The position numbers were made by a program, and so were the translations under genes. DNA of 64,000 bases from Bigelowiella natans CCMP2755 (lineage: Eukaryota > Cercozoa > Chlorarachniophyceae), in assembly GCA_000320545.1 (NCBI GenBank), contig ADNK01000981.1, positions 93,960-157,959 of the forward strand. Reading direction: 5' to 3'. A model generated the notes under the pieces. It made no database searches and was not told the DNA's origin. It saw only the letters and a list, made by a program, of their open reading frames with translations. This document shows positions 47,745 to 59,298 of the stretch, piece by piece; within the stretch, counting starts at the first letter, position 1; each line of letters starts with the position of its first letter.

Positions 47745-50135
47745 TTAACGTGAATGCGGCGAGTAATGACGTGCAACACTTTTAGTACTCCTAGCATCCT
47801 GAGGACTAAAGAATCTGTTCCCCCGCCTTCTAGTTGCGCCTTTTGATAGATCCTTAAGAGTTGCTACGGCGTCATTTGTACCACTTGTTTTTGTGAGGAT
47901 AACGACTGACGGGTCTGTGGAATTGCTGGATCTGTTGTCCGAAATATCAAATATCTCCAACCTCTGCAAGTTTCTCAACTCAATGAGTGGTAGTTGCAAA
48001 ATGTCATTGCGAGGGAGGAGTAAATGCTTCAAAGATTGCAAGTCACCTATCTCAGGAGGAAGATGTTTAAGCTGATTGCAACCTAAATGAAGTGTTTCAA
48101 GGGCTTGAAGTTGTCCTATCATGGCTGGAAGGCTTAGAATCATGTTTCTCCTAAGCACAAGACACCTCATTGATCGCAAAAGTCCGATTTCCGGAGGCAA
48201 GGCCGTGAGCATGTTGCATTCGAGGTTCAAGGTTTCCAAAGCTATCAAAGTTCCAATTGACGACGGAATATCCCGCAACCGATTATTCCCTAGACGAAGA
48301 GTTTGAAGAGATTGCAATAATCTAATCGAACTGGGAACTCGCCTGAGGTTATTGCAGCTCAAATCCAAAAATTGAAGAGCTCCTGCATGCAGGGTTACAA
48401 GAGGAAATTTAGTTAATTTCTGTGCGGCTAAGCAAGCATGTTTCAATTGCTGCCATCTTTTCTCCACTTTCTCTGCCTTTGAGAGATATTCTTGTTCAAA
48501 TCGATCGCCCCAGGCCTTCCGCACAATAGACTCATGAAGAAACTTGGAAATTCCTTTTATATCCCTTGATAACGCCCTGTGCGCCCGAATTGATCGGATG
48601 CAATCGCCAGCAGCGTCAAGAAAACTAGTCTCCTTTTCTTCGTTGTCTTCATCCAATTCATCTTTGGTCAAACGTCGAGGCAGCGGTGTCTCTCCAGGAA
48701 GTGGCAAATGTTCTATTCTTCCAGGGGAATATTTGAGTCTGCGCAGAATCTCCTGGAGTTGTCTTTTCTTCCGAAATTGTTTTTTCTCTTTCAAAGTTTT
48801 ATTGTCGTTATGATCTACATACAATTTATCGAGTAGTCGCGCATCAAGTGTACTATTATCATCGCCATCTAATGTATCGAGTCTCCCATCACGTCTTCGG
48901 TGTTGGCTTGCATATGGAGCTGTGAAAAATTCGTGAGAGATAACTTCTGGAAGACTGAGACGATATTCTTCACTTGAGAGCATTGATGCAATTAGTGCTA
49001 TGCTAGCTCCAGATAGGTGTCTTACGTTGTATTGCTGCAGGAGTTGACGAAGCCCACACTCACCCGCTGAAACAAGAGCAAACCGACGGTCCGTATCACG
49101 GGGGCGATTATATGGCTCATTTCCCGTGAGGAGGAAGAACAATATGATGCCAGCAGAATATACATCAGCCAGAGGAGCAGTATAAGATATCTTTGCCATT
49201 GGAACTCGGCTTCTAAGCATTTCTGGTGGAGCGTAGGCCAATCTCATGGGCCTTCTTCCGCCGTTAAGGACTGATTTTATTCCAGGAACGAAATCAATCG
49301 CTCTGTGAAAGCTACCAAGTTTGGCAGTCATACTGCCATCTTCCTTTGCATTGCAGACAAGAACCGTCTCGAGAGCTAAGTTAAGGTGTGCAATCTTCTT
49401 TTCATGCATAGCGCTAAGTCCAGCCAGTATTTCACGGAATATCCCAGCAACCTCAGCTTCGCTTCCAACTTCATTCGTGTCGCTCCAAGATTTTGCCGAC
49501 CGGACGATGTCAGAGAGGTCTCCGTGTGTGGCGAACTCTTGAACGATCCAATAATCATTCGTTGATGTTGTGGATGAATACGAATGTCTACTTATTGAAG
49601 GACTGTTTCCTCCATTTCTGGACCCAATACTCCCAAAGCTACATGCAGAAGCGGTACTAGCAGAAGTAGAGTTCAAATCACTGTTTTCACCCACTAAGTC
49701 CACTCCTAGTCCTCCTTTTCTATCACTTTTGTGACTCGCAGAAGAACTGCTACTTTCCACTCCCATTTCTCCTACAGCAGACGAACTACTACTTTCAACT
49801 CCCATCTCTCCTACAAATCCTGAACCATAAAAGCGTATTAAGTTAGGGTGACACCTTTTCTCGTCATCACAAGCTAACTGGCGTAGTATTGATGCTTCGC
49901 GTGGGGGCCACCCTCCCTTTGAAGCCGTGTCTCTCTTCCGAACCTTAATAGCGACCACTTGCTGCTGCGACGAAGAAGATCCGCTATCATTTCTCCTTCT
50001 TCCAAGGTGGATTTCGCTGCTCGTCCCACTCTGCAGTTCCCTCACAGCAGTGAATCTCTCTGAAATATCTCCATCGAACATTGCTCTAGGATTCCATGGA
50101 TTGGAAATAAATGTTCTCTGAAGAAGTTTCTTCAA
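47745..50135 (-). CDS. Single-exon protein with pseudokinase domain and leucine-rich repeats
   Basis: 796 residues, no intron. Residues ~25-410 have a protein-kinase fold: VAIK with the beta-3 lysine (64), WIVQEFATHGDL hinge (196-207), APPE (302-305) and DVYSAG (324-329). Catalytic elements are lost: the HRD position reads HLNLALETVL (250-259) without Arg or Asp, the DFG position reads LGSF (273-276), and the glycine-rich loop is eroded (LQSGTSSEIHLG). It is therefore predicted inactive. A Ser-rich insertion (~108-190) sits after beta-5 and contains a 13-residue direct repeat (GEMGVESSSSSA, starting 109 and 122). After a Lys/Glu-rich linker, residues 587-735 hold about six LRRs of the LxxLxLxxNxLxxLPxxI type. 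Likely a signalling scaffold in the cytosol; no signal peptide or membrane segment seen. Start at the first ATG of the frame; a second at residue 19 is possible. Confidence 0.85.
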   Translation of the reverse strand: MKKLLQRTFISNPWNPRAMFDGDISERFTAVRELQSGTSSEIHLGRRRNDSGSSSSQQQVVAIKVRKRDTASKGGWPPREASILRQLACDDEKRCHPNLIRFYGSGFVGEMGVESSSSSAVGEMGVESSSSSASHKSDRKGGLGVDLVGENSDLNSTSASTASACSFGSIGSRNGGNSPSISRHSYSSTTSTNDYWIVQEFATHGDLSDIVRSAKSWSDTNEVGSEAEVAGIFREILAGLSAMHEKKIAHLNLALETVLVCNAKEDGSMTAKLGSFHRAIDFVPGIKSVLNGGRRPMRLAYAPPEMLRSRVPMAKISYTAPLADVYSAGIILFFLLTGNEPYNRPRDTDRRFALVSAGECGLRQLLQQYNVRHLSGASIALIASMLSSEEYRLSLPEVISHEFFTAPYASQHRRRDGRLDTLDGDDNSTLDARLLDKLYVDHNDNKTLKEKKQFRKKRQLQEILRRLKYSPGRIEHLPLPGETPLPRRLTKDELDEDNEEKETSFLDAAGDCIRSIRAHRALSRDIKGISKFLHESIVRKAWGDRFEQEYLSKAEKVEKRWQQLKHACLAAQKLTKFPLVTLHAGALQFLDLSCNNLRRVPSSIRLLQSLQTLRLGNNRLRDIPSSIGTLIALETLNLECNMLTALPPEIGLLRSMRCLVLRRNMILSLPAMIGQLQALETLHLGCNQLKHLPPEIGDLQSLKHLLLPRNDILQLPLIELRNLQRLEIFDISDNRSSNSTDPSVVILTKTSGTNDAVATLKDLSKGATRRRGNRFFSPQDARSTKSVARHYSPHSR

Positions 50136-50721
50136 TTAAAAGGAAGTTTGTTTGCTGTCTTGGGTTGAGCGAGCGAGTCTCGATTCCGTTGCAGACTATC
50201 TCATCCTAATCATCGTTGCCATTATGAACAATCCTCTGTGAAAGATGCCTAGCAACCTGCGCAGCCCAATCTAGGTTATTTTCTCTTTCTGCTTCACCCT
50301 TCTTCGAGCCTTGCTTGAAGAGAGGGAGAGCAGCGGTGTTGTGTTGGCGATGCAAACTAATGTTGTTTAGCCTCTACATGACAAAAAGCACATTGTTTCA
50401 TGTCGTATAGTTTAAATCCCATGCATAATATGACTAAAGCGACCACTAGTGCTTATGTTTTAAGAAGGAATCTGTAACATAGACATTAATTTTAGTAGAA
50501 GTACTCTACAAAAAATTATCGTTTAGATCTAGATCTCCTTCAAACCAAAAAAAGACCAAAGGTGGTTTTGACCTATGAAACGTCATTAAAATAGTTGTCG
50601 TAGTGCAATAACATAGGACATTGGTCCAACTTATATAAATCAGAATTACCTCTATTTGTATCTTAAACATTTAATTCTCGGATCCTTTCTCCTCCCCTTC
50701 TTCGAACAGCTGGCAGATTTA
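50136..50721. promoter_or_regulatory. Divergent spacer between the pseudokinase and SYS1 genes
   Basis: Plain AT-rich sequence of about 590 bases with only one or two CTAG words and no microsatellite. A splice acceptor-like CGAACAG at 50703-50709 just before the SYS1 ATG suggests a 5'-UTR intron. No core promoter element identified. Confidence 0.4.
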
Positions 50722-51469
50722 ATGTTTTATGGTCCGATAATCTGGGACCCTGTGCTGATAATCGCACAGATGGGTGTCATGCAAGCATCTTTCTACCTCC
50801 TTACGGTGTTCCTTCTTGTAAAAATAAATGCGAGAAGATATGACTGATCGCACCTGATTTTAGGGGTTTTGGCTGGTGCTCCTTCAGTCCTTACTTGGAT
50901 CACGTAGTGGACCTTCTCTAGATCATATTTTCAAAGCTAGTACCATGGATTTAGATTTTGTGTTGAATATGGCACCTATACTGGCGTTTATATTGGCAGC
51001 TCCTCTCTGGTAAACAACTCCTTTCTTTCGCATAATCATAGTGATTCACAAATATGACGTAAAGTTTTCTCCTCAGTGCCATAATATGTACTCTGGTTGT
51101 TGATCGCGCCTGGCAGTGTCTGGATTTTGCGGGAACTGTATACTGCGTTCATTTCATTCTATGTTGCTGTCACTCTGGCTTCCCGCTGTATTGGGAATGG
51201 TGGGCGGCCAATGTCTTTTCACTGGTTGTTATCATCATTATTATTATTGTAATCAATAGTTACTGATGATTACGAATTATCATAATGATAAATATGTCAA
51301 GTTGCTATGAATTCAGATTATGTTCTTTCTTCAATCATAGACGCGAACAAAAATGTTTAAGCTCTTGCTTTGACATTCAATAATGTAGGTTGTGACGGTT
51401 TTGTTAAGCGAGCATTGGGTGGTAAAGAAGGAGCAGGAGCCAATCGAAATGGAACAGCTAACTCGCTGA
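50722..51469 (+). CDS. SYS1: SYS1, Golgi multi-pass membrane protein
   Basis: Four exons join in phase: 50722-50817, 50864-51009, 51077-51224, 51389-51469, giving about 156 residues, the usual SYS1 length. The N-terminus MFYGPIIWDPVLIIAQ matches the SYS1 WDP-LI start; SGPSLDHIF, QCLDFAGTVYCVHFILCC and WEWWAANVF correspond to the conserved loop and helices. The last exon ends in a short acidic/basic tail. SYS1 recruits the GTPase ARFRP1/Arl3 and then Arl1 and golgins to the trans-Golgi. Introns here are short (46-164 bases) and free of long microsatellites apart from one short ATT tract, unlike the large genes around it. Confidence 0.93.
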
Positions 51470-51779
51470 CATCGGTGTAGCTTGTGTAAACTTTATCAGC
51501 AGCCTTTATAAAATCAACAGTAGTAGAGCTTGTAGGATTACTTGTTCATAGCTAGTAGGTCTGGCCGTGCAAGTTAAATCACTCTATGTTATAACTCGTG
51601 TATTATTAAATAGTAGACCATTGAGTAGGTCTTCTCTAGCAAGTTAAAGCAGCACCAGGCCTTAATTTCGTAGTTATGTATATCGTAGGTCCAGAATACG
51701 CGACGATAAGAAAGAAAGCCTCTTAGTCTGTTAATCCACTTTTTTAACAAAACCCAGCTCAAATGCACGCATTTTAATT

Positions 51780-52630
51780 TCGCCGACTAGGTCTAGAGAA
51801 GTGGCTATGCTAGCGACTGCATGCTAGCATATAAGACAGATGTAATAAATCAAATTAAATTTGTTCAATGCTAGAATGGCCATCCTCATGAAGCTGTGCA
51901 ATGCAGCGGCTAGAAGCGCTAATGTTGAATCTGTTGGTCTCCGCTAGGATGTGTTTCATGCAAGCAAGTGCATGTTGTTTCAGTCTTAAATGTCGCGCAT
52001 TTCGCGCAGCACTAGAGCAGTGCGTGTTTCCTTCTCATTCAAGTCAATCTTTTAGTTTCGTTGTCGCGCATCACCATGGCCGGCGGTGAGCTGATTCCTC
52101 GAGCGGCGTTGATGTGTGGTGTGTAACCGGCAAGAAAGCAGATGATCCACACCTGCGGTGACGTTGCACGCTGCGCAGCGTCTTTCGTCTTCTGAGTGTA
52201 AACCATCCCACTAGCCTAACAAAAGGAACCAAGATACAGTGTGTGCCAACTGTGATTGTCCTAGCTAGCTATGCTAGTACGTATGCACGACAATGTCTAG
52301 GTGTGCACACATGACATCTACTCTAGTACAAGATACATATACTGCTATTGAATATTGCCAATTGTTTAGATGGTGCAACACATCACACAACTGTGAGCAC
52401 GCAGCGCGTGATATTGTAACGCATGAACAAAGCTAGCTAGCTAGCTGCATTGTGTACGCTGCGTGCATACATATACACCGCCAGTATTTGAAGGTGAATC
52501 ATGCAGGCAGAACATATGTATTACAAGTACCCAAGTGCCGTCAATGCTAATGGTCAGAGTATGGTAAACATAGCGTGGTAGCCGTCATTACAGCCGCCAC
52601 TTTGTATAGCTAGATAGCTACATTAAGATG
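51780..52630. repeat. 3'-flank palindrome-rich island between convergent genes
   Basis: CTAG and TGCA words are dense (GCTAGCGACTGCATGCTAGC at 51809-51828, AGCTAGCTAGCTAGCTGCA near 52432). It lies between the 3' ends of SYS1 and the minus-strand C2-domain gene. No exon is supported; the 200 bases just after SYS1 (51470-51780) are AT-rich with repeated TAGTAGAxC and CAAGTTAAA phrases. Confidence 0.7.
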
Positions 52631-52907
52631 ACTATTGAGAAAATGTAATCATTTTATTACATCCGTCTCATCGTCATACTGTCATGCCTGCTACTACTGC
52701 CTACTACTACCACTACTCCTCCTTCTCCTCCTCCTTCTCCTCCTCCTCCTCCTCCTACTACTCAAAGATAAAAGGAACTGTAATGTTAGTGCCTCCATTA
52801 GCCTCTGGGAATTGAACCTCCGCTATCGACTTCCAAATGGCCTAACCACCAAATAATTAATCCTAATATAAACATGATACAACCTACAAATGTTATACCA
52901 TGCACTC

Positions 52908-52977
<70 letters not shown>

Positions 52978-52989
52978 ATATTGTACTTC

Positions 52990-53322
52990 TAAGATGAGAA
53001 ATCTTGCATCTTCTGGAGGCTCGACACACTGCCCATCTAGCGCGGGCACCTAAAAGACGACGATGACATTAAGGAGTGTTGTACCGAAACGATGAATAAT
53101 AATACCCAATAATTCGTGGCAAAATGATGATAATGATAACAATAATAATGATGGTGATGTGATTGTTTTGAGTGTTGTAATAGTAAATTTGTACCAGCAA
53201 TGATTTAATAACCTCTCGAGGAACAATCATCATTGGTATTATTTGTTGTGAATCCAGCCCATCAAATTTTCACAAATATTATCGTTGTCATCATCTCGTA
53301 GAGTCGCATACTCTCACACACA

Positions 53323-53378
<56 letters not shown>

Positions 53379-53622
53379 CCTTAGCTCCTGGTCTAGGTAC
53401 TAACGTATCTGATGACATAAACAAATTTATTTGGGAAGTTCTTATTCTACACACAAACAAATATATCTGGAAAGCTCTTATGATATTAATTCGGCCCCCT
53501 TTTGCATGAGACACTTTGATGAATCTGTCCTTAAATATAACTGATTGTCATAAAATACTCTTTCTCTATCATCATCATCATCATCATCATGATTGACCAT
53601 GTTCATCATATACTGATAAAGA

Positions 53623-53655
<33 letters not shown>

Positions 53656-53711
53656 ACTACCAGATAACCAATCCAATGATTCCACAACACCCTCTGCTGT
53701 GACCTAGCAAT

Positions 53712-53779
<68 letters not shown>

Positions 53780-54420
53780 CATATATACATATGCGCTGGT
53801 AAATATCATGCATTCACTCTACACATCATCTTATTCTTATTCTTACGTGACTTCTCACAATCATCTTATTCTTATTCTTCTTATTCTTACGTGAATCCGC
53901 ACAGTCAGAATACCCATTGCAGGGGGCATTATGCTCAATTCCTAGTCGTGAGTGGGTGGTGGATGGTGATTACGTGATAATAGTAGAAGGTAGATAATAC
54001 ACAAGAAAGGGAAGAGGAGGAGGAGGAGGAGGAGGAGGAGGAGGAGGACAACATATTCATCAAGGATGCTGCTTTTTCTCCGACCCCTACTAACCCCTTC
54101 TTATTGTTTCATTTTCCCCCTTTGATCATGATCATCTTCTTATTCTTATTCTTCATTTTCTTCTTTTTCTTCACCTCTATTGCATTGTTCATCATATCGT
54201 TTAGAATCGGTGTCGCAGCCTCCTAATAGCATGACATTAGATCATCATCATCATCATCATCATCATCATTACAATGATTCTGGAAGAAACGAGGAGTAAT
54301 CAAGTACATGATAGCAATGATGATGATGGTAGCAATGATAATAAAAATGATAATATTGATAACTTTTCACACCACTACTACTAATAATAATGATAGCAAT
54401 AATAATTAGCTATTATCTTT

Positions 54421-54456
<36 letters not shown>

Positions 54457-55286
54457 GTTGTAAGATAGGACCTCCGAAAGTGCACCTACAAAGAATGGTG
54501 TCGGCTCCGTAAACCATCCGTGGAGAACAAGCTGCAAAAGCATATATCATCCATAGTAATGATGATGATGATGATGATACTGAGGATGATTTTATATTTA
54601 TTCCTACAATCACTACTATTACTGCGACGATAGAACGATGATAAATATAATGATAATGATGATGATAAACCAATACCCTTGCTTTTCTCGGATCTTGTGT
54701 GCCTGATAAAATAATAAGGCATTTGTATCATCGTAGAAAATGAAACCAAGAAGACTGAATGAAATAGTATCTTAACTGCATATACCAAATTTATATACAA
54801 CACCAAACGACATCATCAAGATGAATCTCTCTCATAAATTTTATCGTCATCGTGCATAATGTGTATTGCTTGTGTTGGAGTGATTCTTTTCTCTTCTTCT
54901 TCTCACCGGAGACTTGTCTCACACCATGTGGTAATCTAAATCGATGATGATAACCAACACAGATGATGATGATGATATAAAAATCTGACACACACCATGT
55001 GCTATTCTAATTGATGATGATAACTAGCACACAGATGATATAAAAAATGATGATGCATGCAATTAGTAGAACAAGGAGCGGTAGGCAGTAGTATGTTGTA
55101 GTGTCGAGGATGATGATGTTATCATGGCAGTAGTATGTTGTAGTGTCGAGGATGATGGATGATGTTATCATCATCTGTTATGGCTGGATAACAAATGAAT
55201 ATGATATCATCATCATTTTATAGTAGTAGTAGTAGTAGTAGTAGCAGCAGCAGCAGGGTTTGTATATCTATGTAGTAGCATTAATT

Positions 55287-55326
<40 letters not shown>

Positions 55327-55396
55327 TCGGATCAAAAACCGTCAATCGATTAAATTTCGGCTGCACCGTTTCCATGATATCCTGTTAAATTATAAT

Positions 55397-55428
<32 letters not shown>

Positions 55429-55817
55429 ATCATAATAATAACAAATAATGCCAATTAATAATGATAATGATGTTTTTTCTATTCCCATGACTGACAAATT
55501 GTTTGAATAGATAGTGATGATGATTAGCGTACAGGCAACATTATTAAGAAAATAAACGCAAGTTCCTTGAAACCACAACGGTGATACCTTCTACCCAGCT
55601 TAACGGTACATATTTTCCATAATTATAACAAATGATAATGATAATCATCATCTTCATCATCAGTATCATCATACAGAGTATTCCAAGCCTCGATTTGATT
55701 CTAAATCACGCCACATTTCTAGGATGTGAGGTCTGGATGTATATGTAAGAAATGAAGGAGGAGGAGGAGGAGGAGGAGGAGGAGGAGGAGATATGCAATG
55801 CATCTAAGTGAGCAGAA

Positions 55818-55849
<32 letters not shown>

Positions 55850-55857
55850 CCTCCCTC

Positions 55858-55897
<40 letters not shown>

Positions 55898-55898
55898 T

Positions 55899-55948
<50 letters not shown>

Positions 55949-56335
55949 AGAGGATATATAAATTAAATTAGTTCCAATAAAGTGTACTATACGTATAACA
56001 TCCATCAACCGCATGATTGTAGTTTCTCCTCCCTAATACGATGTATTATCATATCAACACAACACAAGCAAATACATAATTTACATATGTCGCTAATAAA
56101 ACAAATAATATTGCATGAAAACAAATAATATTGCATGAAAATTTTCTATACATTCCCCCCCTCTCCTGGATTTTTCTTCTTCCTTTTCAAAAATGGCAAA
56201 TACAGCTTATAATACTACTACCACTACTATACTGATAGTAATAATGATAACACTAACAATAACAATAATAACGTTAATGACCGAAAAAGTCCTATTCTCC
56301 CAATCTGTTAGGCTAAGAACAAAAGCCCATGGCCT

Positions 56336-56376
<41 letters not shown>

Positions 56377-58882
56377 AACAGCAGCACATAAATGCTTTAC
56401 TAGGAGGACGAGCAGCAAATCTACACTATAGTAGTGTTGTATACAGGCAAAGGGTTATTATGGTGGTAGTATCCTGATTGGAAGATAGTTTGGGAGGGAA
56501 GTGATCACTACCCGTGCGGAACATCGGCATGAAGATTCTGATAACATCTAGTGTGTAGAAGAAGGAAATGACAATAGAAAATAAGCATCTTTAGCATGAA
56601 GTAGTGCAAGTACTTACATAGTGCGTGCAGCAGCCGTAGTAGATTATTTTGACCATTGTCATCGTCATTACAATCTGATCTCATCATGATCATCTTATCA
56701 TTGGTTTTCTTCTTCTTCTTGTTGTTCTTCTTCTTCTTTTTCTTATTACAACTCACCCATCTACGTAGTAAGATAGCCACATCGGGGATATATTGCGGCA
56801 ACCTACAAAATCATCATCCACATTTAATAATGAAAATAATGAAAATAATGATAATAACAAAAATATTATGTGTTTATCAGGAGGGAACTATAATGACAAA
56901 ATCTCTTCTTCAGGGGGCAATGCAAACAAAGTCCAATTGTTACTATGATTTATAATAAGTGATCTTAATGTTGTTCGTCCCCAGACAACCTAGTTCTTCT
57001 TCAGCATACTTCAATAACTGACTCGATAGCGACTCTATCATTTCAGATGTGAAATATCTACAGGATATGTGCGCGACAACACAACAGTAATAACAAGATT
57101 ATCAGCATCAGAACTAATAAGATTAATGAGCATTCTCCCATTGCTTCTTAGTCAAAAAAAGAAAATAAGAATAAATGCATAATACATCTCCTTTTAGATG
57201 TTGTTGTCAGCATCCATCGTTGTACTACATGTAAATAACATGATCGTTTTTAAGATAGGAAATATTTGCTTCAAACTAATAATAATAATAATGATAATAA
57301 TAATAATAATAATAATACCCCAGAATAGTGACGACAAAATAAGCGTCATCACAATTCGTAGAAATAACATTTCGGATACTTCTACTTCTTCCTCTACTCT
57401 CACTACTATATTGTTGAATACTACTCGCTTGCTGGTGTACGGATCAATGTGTATTGCTCTGGTACATGCCAGTAATCCTATGATGATGACGACGATGACG
57501 ATGATGATGATGATGATGACGATGATGATGATTCAGTAGTAACATGATGCTTGTAAGGGGTGGTGGTAAGTGATGATGGTGGTGGCAATATTCCTCCACC
57601 GCAGTAAAACCATGTAACATATCATTATCATCATCATCATCACCACATTTTATACATATAGTTAATGTTTTGATTATATTATGACAAAATAAGTAGTATA
57701 TACCCAAACGAAACGTGCAGCATGCCCTTTCCTTGGATCCAAAAAGTTTTCGTTGTATTTTCTTCTAAATAAACCATATGTATACTATGAAACAAATATG
57801 AGGTTGATTATTTTCTTCATTTGATAATGTGAATCAGGAACATAACAGGGAAAGAAGAGAGGAGAGCACCACCATTAATTCATTCACACTATTATTCTCT
57901 CCTCCCCCTTGCCATGTGTCGTCTCACTATAATACCCAATATTATTATGTTGCCATCTGCTGCTTTTACTTCTATAAATAAATACTACGCAAAATGCTAA
58001 GGTAGATTACCGTAGATTTTTTGCAAGATCATCTTTGAGAAAATCGTCGGTAATGTGGATGTGCTTGCGCACAGAGATTACGTCTTCATACACTGATATA
58101 ACAATAATAATTACAATAACAGTAATAATAATAATAATGGGAAGAAAAAGAAGAATCAGAATTATGAAACTTCTCCATACACTAACAACAACAACAACAA
58201 CAATATTAATAATAATCATAATAATAATAAGAAGAAGAAGAAGAAGAATTTAAACAACCCAAACTATATTAGTAAATATTATGATCATATTACTAATTAT
58301 GATGCTTGTTGTAACATTACACTAACAAAACCCCGTAAATCTACTGAGTACCTGATCCCTCATCATCTTCATCACTCGTCATCTCTGTGGCAGGTATAAG
58401 TTCCGGACCCTTTTCAAAAAGGGGGGGGGGGCAGGGAAGTCTAGATCATAAAAAGTAGTAGTACGAATGGTAAATATGATGAGAGTCCCTAAGAAAGAAT
58501 CATGTACCACTTGATCTTTGAGCGCCTGAACAAATTGGAATCTTTGTGCTAATCCCCAAACTCGGTGGTTAACATCATTATGAATCATATCATTATGAAA
58601 TAATTTTGAGCTGTCGCTTCTCTTTTTGACACAAGATCTTGTGTTCAATTTGGGGGATATAGTGGCGCGTAGGGGCCTTGGAAAATAGCGCCGTGGCTTC
58701 TCGTTGATGGGTGCACTTCTTCTATGCATGAAGGCTGCTGCTGTAGGTTGCATATGATCAATTCTACCCACAAGCCCCCCTCGTCTTTCTAGTCTCTTCC
58801 CGGAAGTTGCAGAACAAATGCCGAAGACGAAAAAGTGGAAGAGTAGCGTGGTCCTTATCAGCATCAGCATCATCATCATCAT
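52990..58882 (-). CDS. C2-domain protein with hydrophobic N-terminus (fragmentary model)
   Basis: The first exon begins at 58882 with a hydrophobic stretch (LIRTTLLFHFFVFGICSA), a signal peptide or membrane anchor, followed by basic sequence. Short exons follow on the minus strand: VYEDVISVRKHIHITDDF (~58015-58095), YFTSEMIESLSSQLLKYAE (~56990-57062), LPQYIPDVAILLRRW (~56760-56800), one reading GITVVVSRNLR (~55560-55590), METVQPKFNRLTVFDPR (55326-~55381), and PPAMGILTVRIH (complement 53891-53941). The GITVVVSRNL and GILTVRIH segments match the first strand of C2 domains. Last readable exons are KFDGLDSQQIIPMMIVPREV (~53193-53270) and PALDGQCVEPPEDARF (~52990-53053). An extended-synaptotagmin/tricalbin-like lipid-transfer protein is possible, but no SMP domain was recognised. 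The stop codon and several joins are unresolved. Confidence 0.5.
53826..53894. repeat. Tandem duplication copying a 5' splice junction
   Basis: CATCTTATTCTTATTC...TCTTACGTGA occurs at 53826-53850 and 53861-53894. In the right copy TCTTAC|GTGA is, on the minus strand, the donor of the C2 exon (CAC|GTAAGA); the left copy carries the same junction inside the intron. Confidence 0.75.
54920..55047. repeat. Tandem duplication (about 65-70 bases) containing a 3' splice site copy
   Basis: CACACCATGTG...TCTAA...GATGATGATAAC..CACAGATGAT occurs at about 54920-54984 and 54991-55047. On the minus strand the left copy includes the acceptor and start of a short exon reading LPHGVRQVS; the right copy has decayed. 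Confidence 0.7.
55085..55172. repeat. Tandem duplication of about 42 bases
   Basis: GCAGTAGTATGTTGTAGTGT and the following CGAGGATGATG..GATGTTATCAT occur in direct succession at 55085-55126 and 55127-55172, within an intron of the C2-domain gene. The second copy has a 4-base insertion. Confidence 0.85.
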
Positions 58883-59298
58883 CAGAGGTATGGTGGTCCT
58901 TTTGAAGCAGGTGTGCTACTACTGCTCACAGTATTCTACCCTACCCCCTACCACTACTACTACTACTACTTTCTCCACAAGGGCCGAGAGAAAGATAGTA
59001 TTTAAGGGCGAAATAGGACGAAAATCGAAAAATAGTATTGTCTCACGCTAAAATTTGATGGACATTTATCGAGATCATTCGGAACTGAAGAAAAGGAGAG
59101 AATTTTCCTTAGACGAACATAAAATGTATTACATTTCTCCCAATAATTGACCATGAAGACAAGTTTTAAGCAAAAACGCAAAGCATTCATAAAAATCATG
59201 TCGACAAAACTATAGCGACTATCAAGATTTAAATTTTCTAGAGACGTCGACGACCACCCACATACACGCTATCCCTCTCACCACCCGAGGAAGGAACG
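58883..59298. promoter_or_regulatory. Divergent spacer before the plastid-type oxidoreductase
   Basis: About 416 bases between two divergent start codons, AT-rich, with one (TAC)n tract near 58950-58970 and a single CTAG. No core element identified. Confidence 0.4.

Noticed and set aside
52795-52860. tRNA-like text on the minus strand (GGTGGTTAGGCC..., GGTTCAATTCCC resembling A and B boxes)
   Set aside because: Neither an acceptor stem nor a paired T stem can be drawn around the boxes; at best a decayed tRNA-derived fragment.
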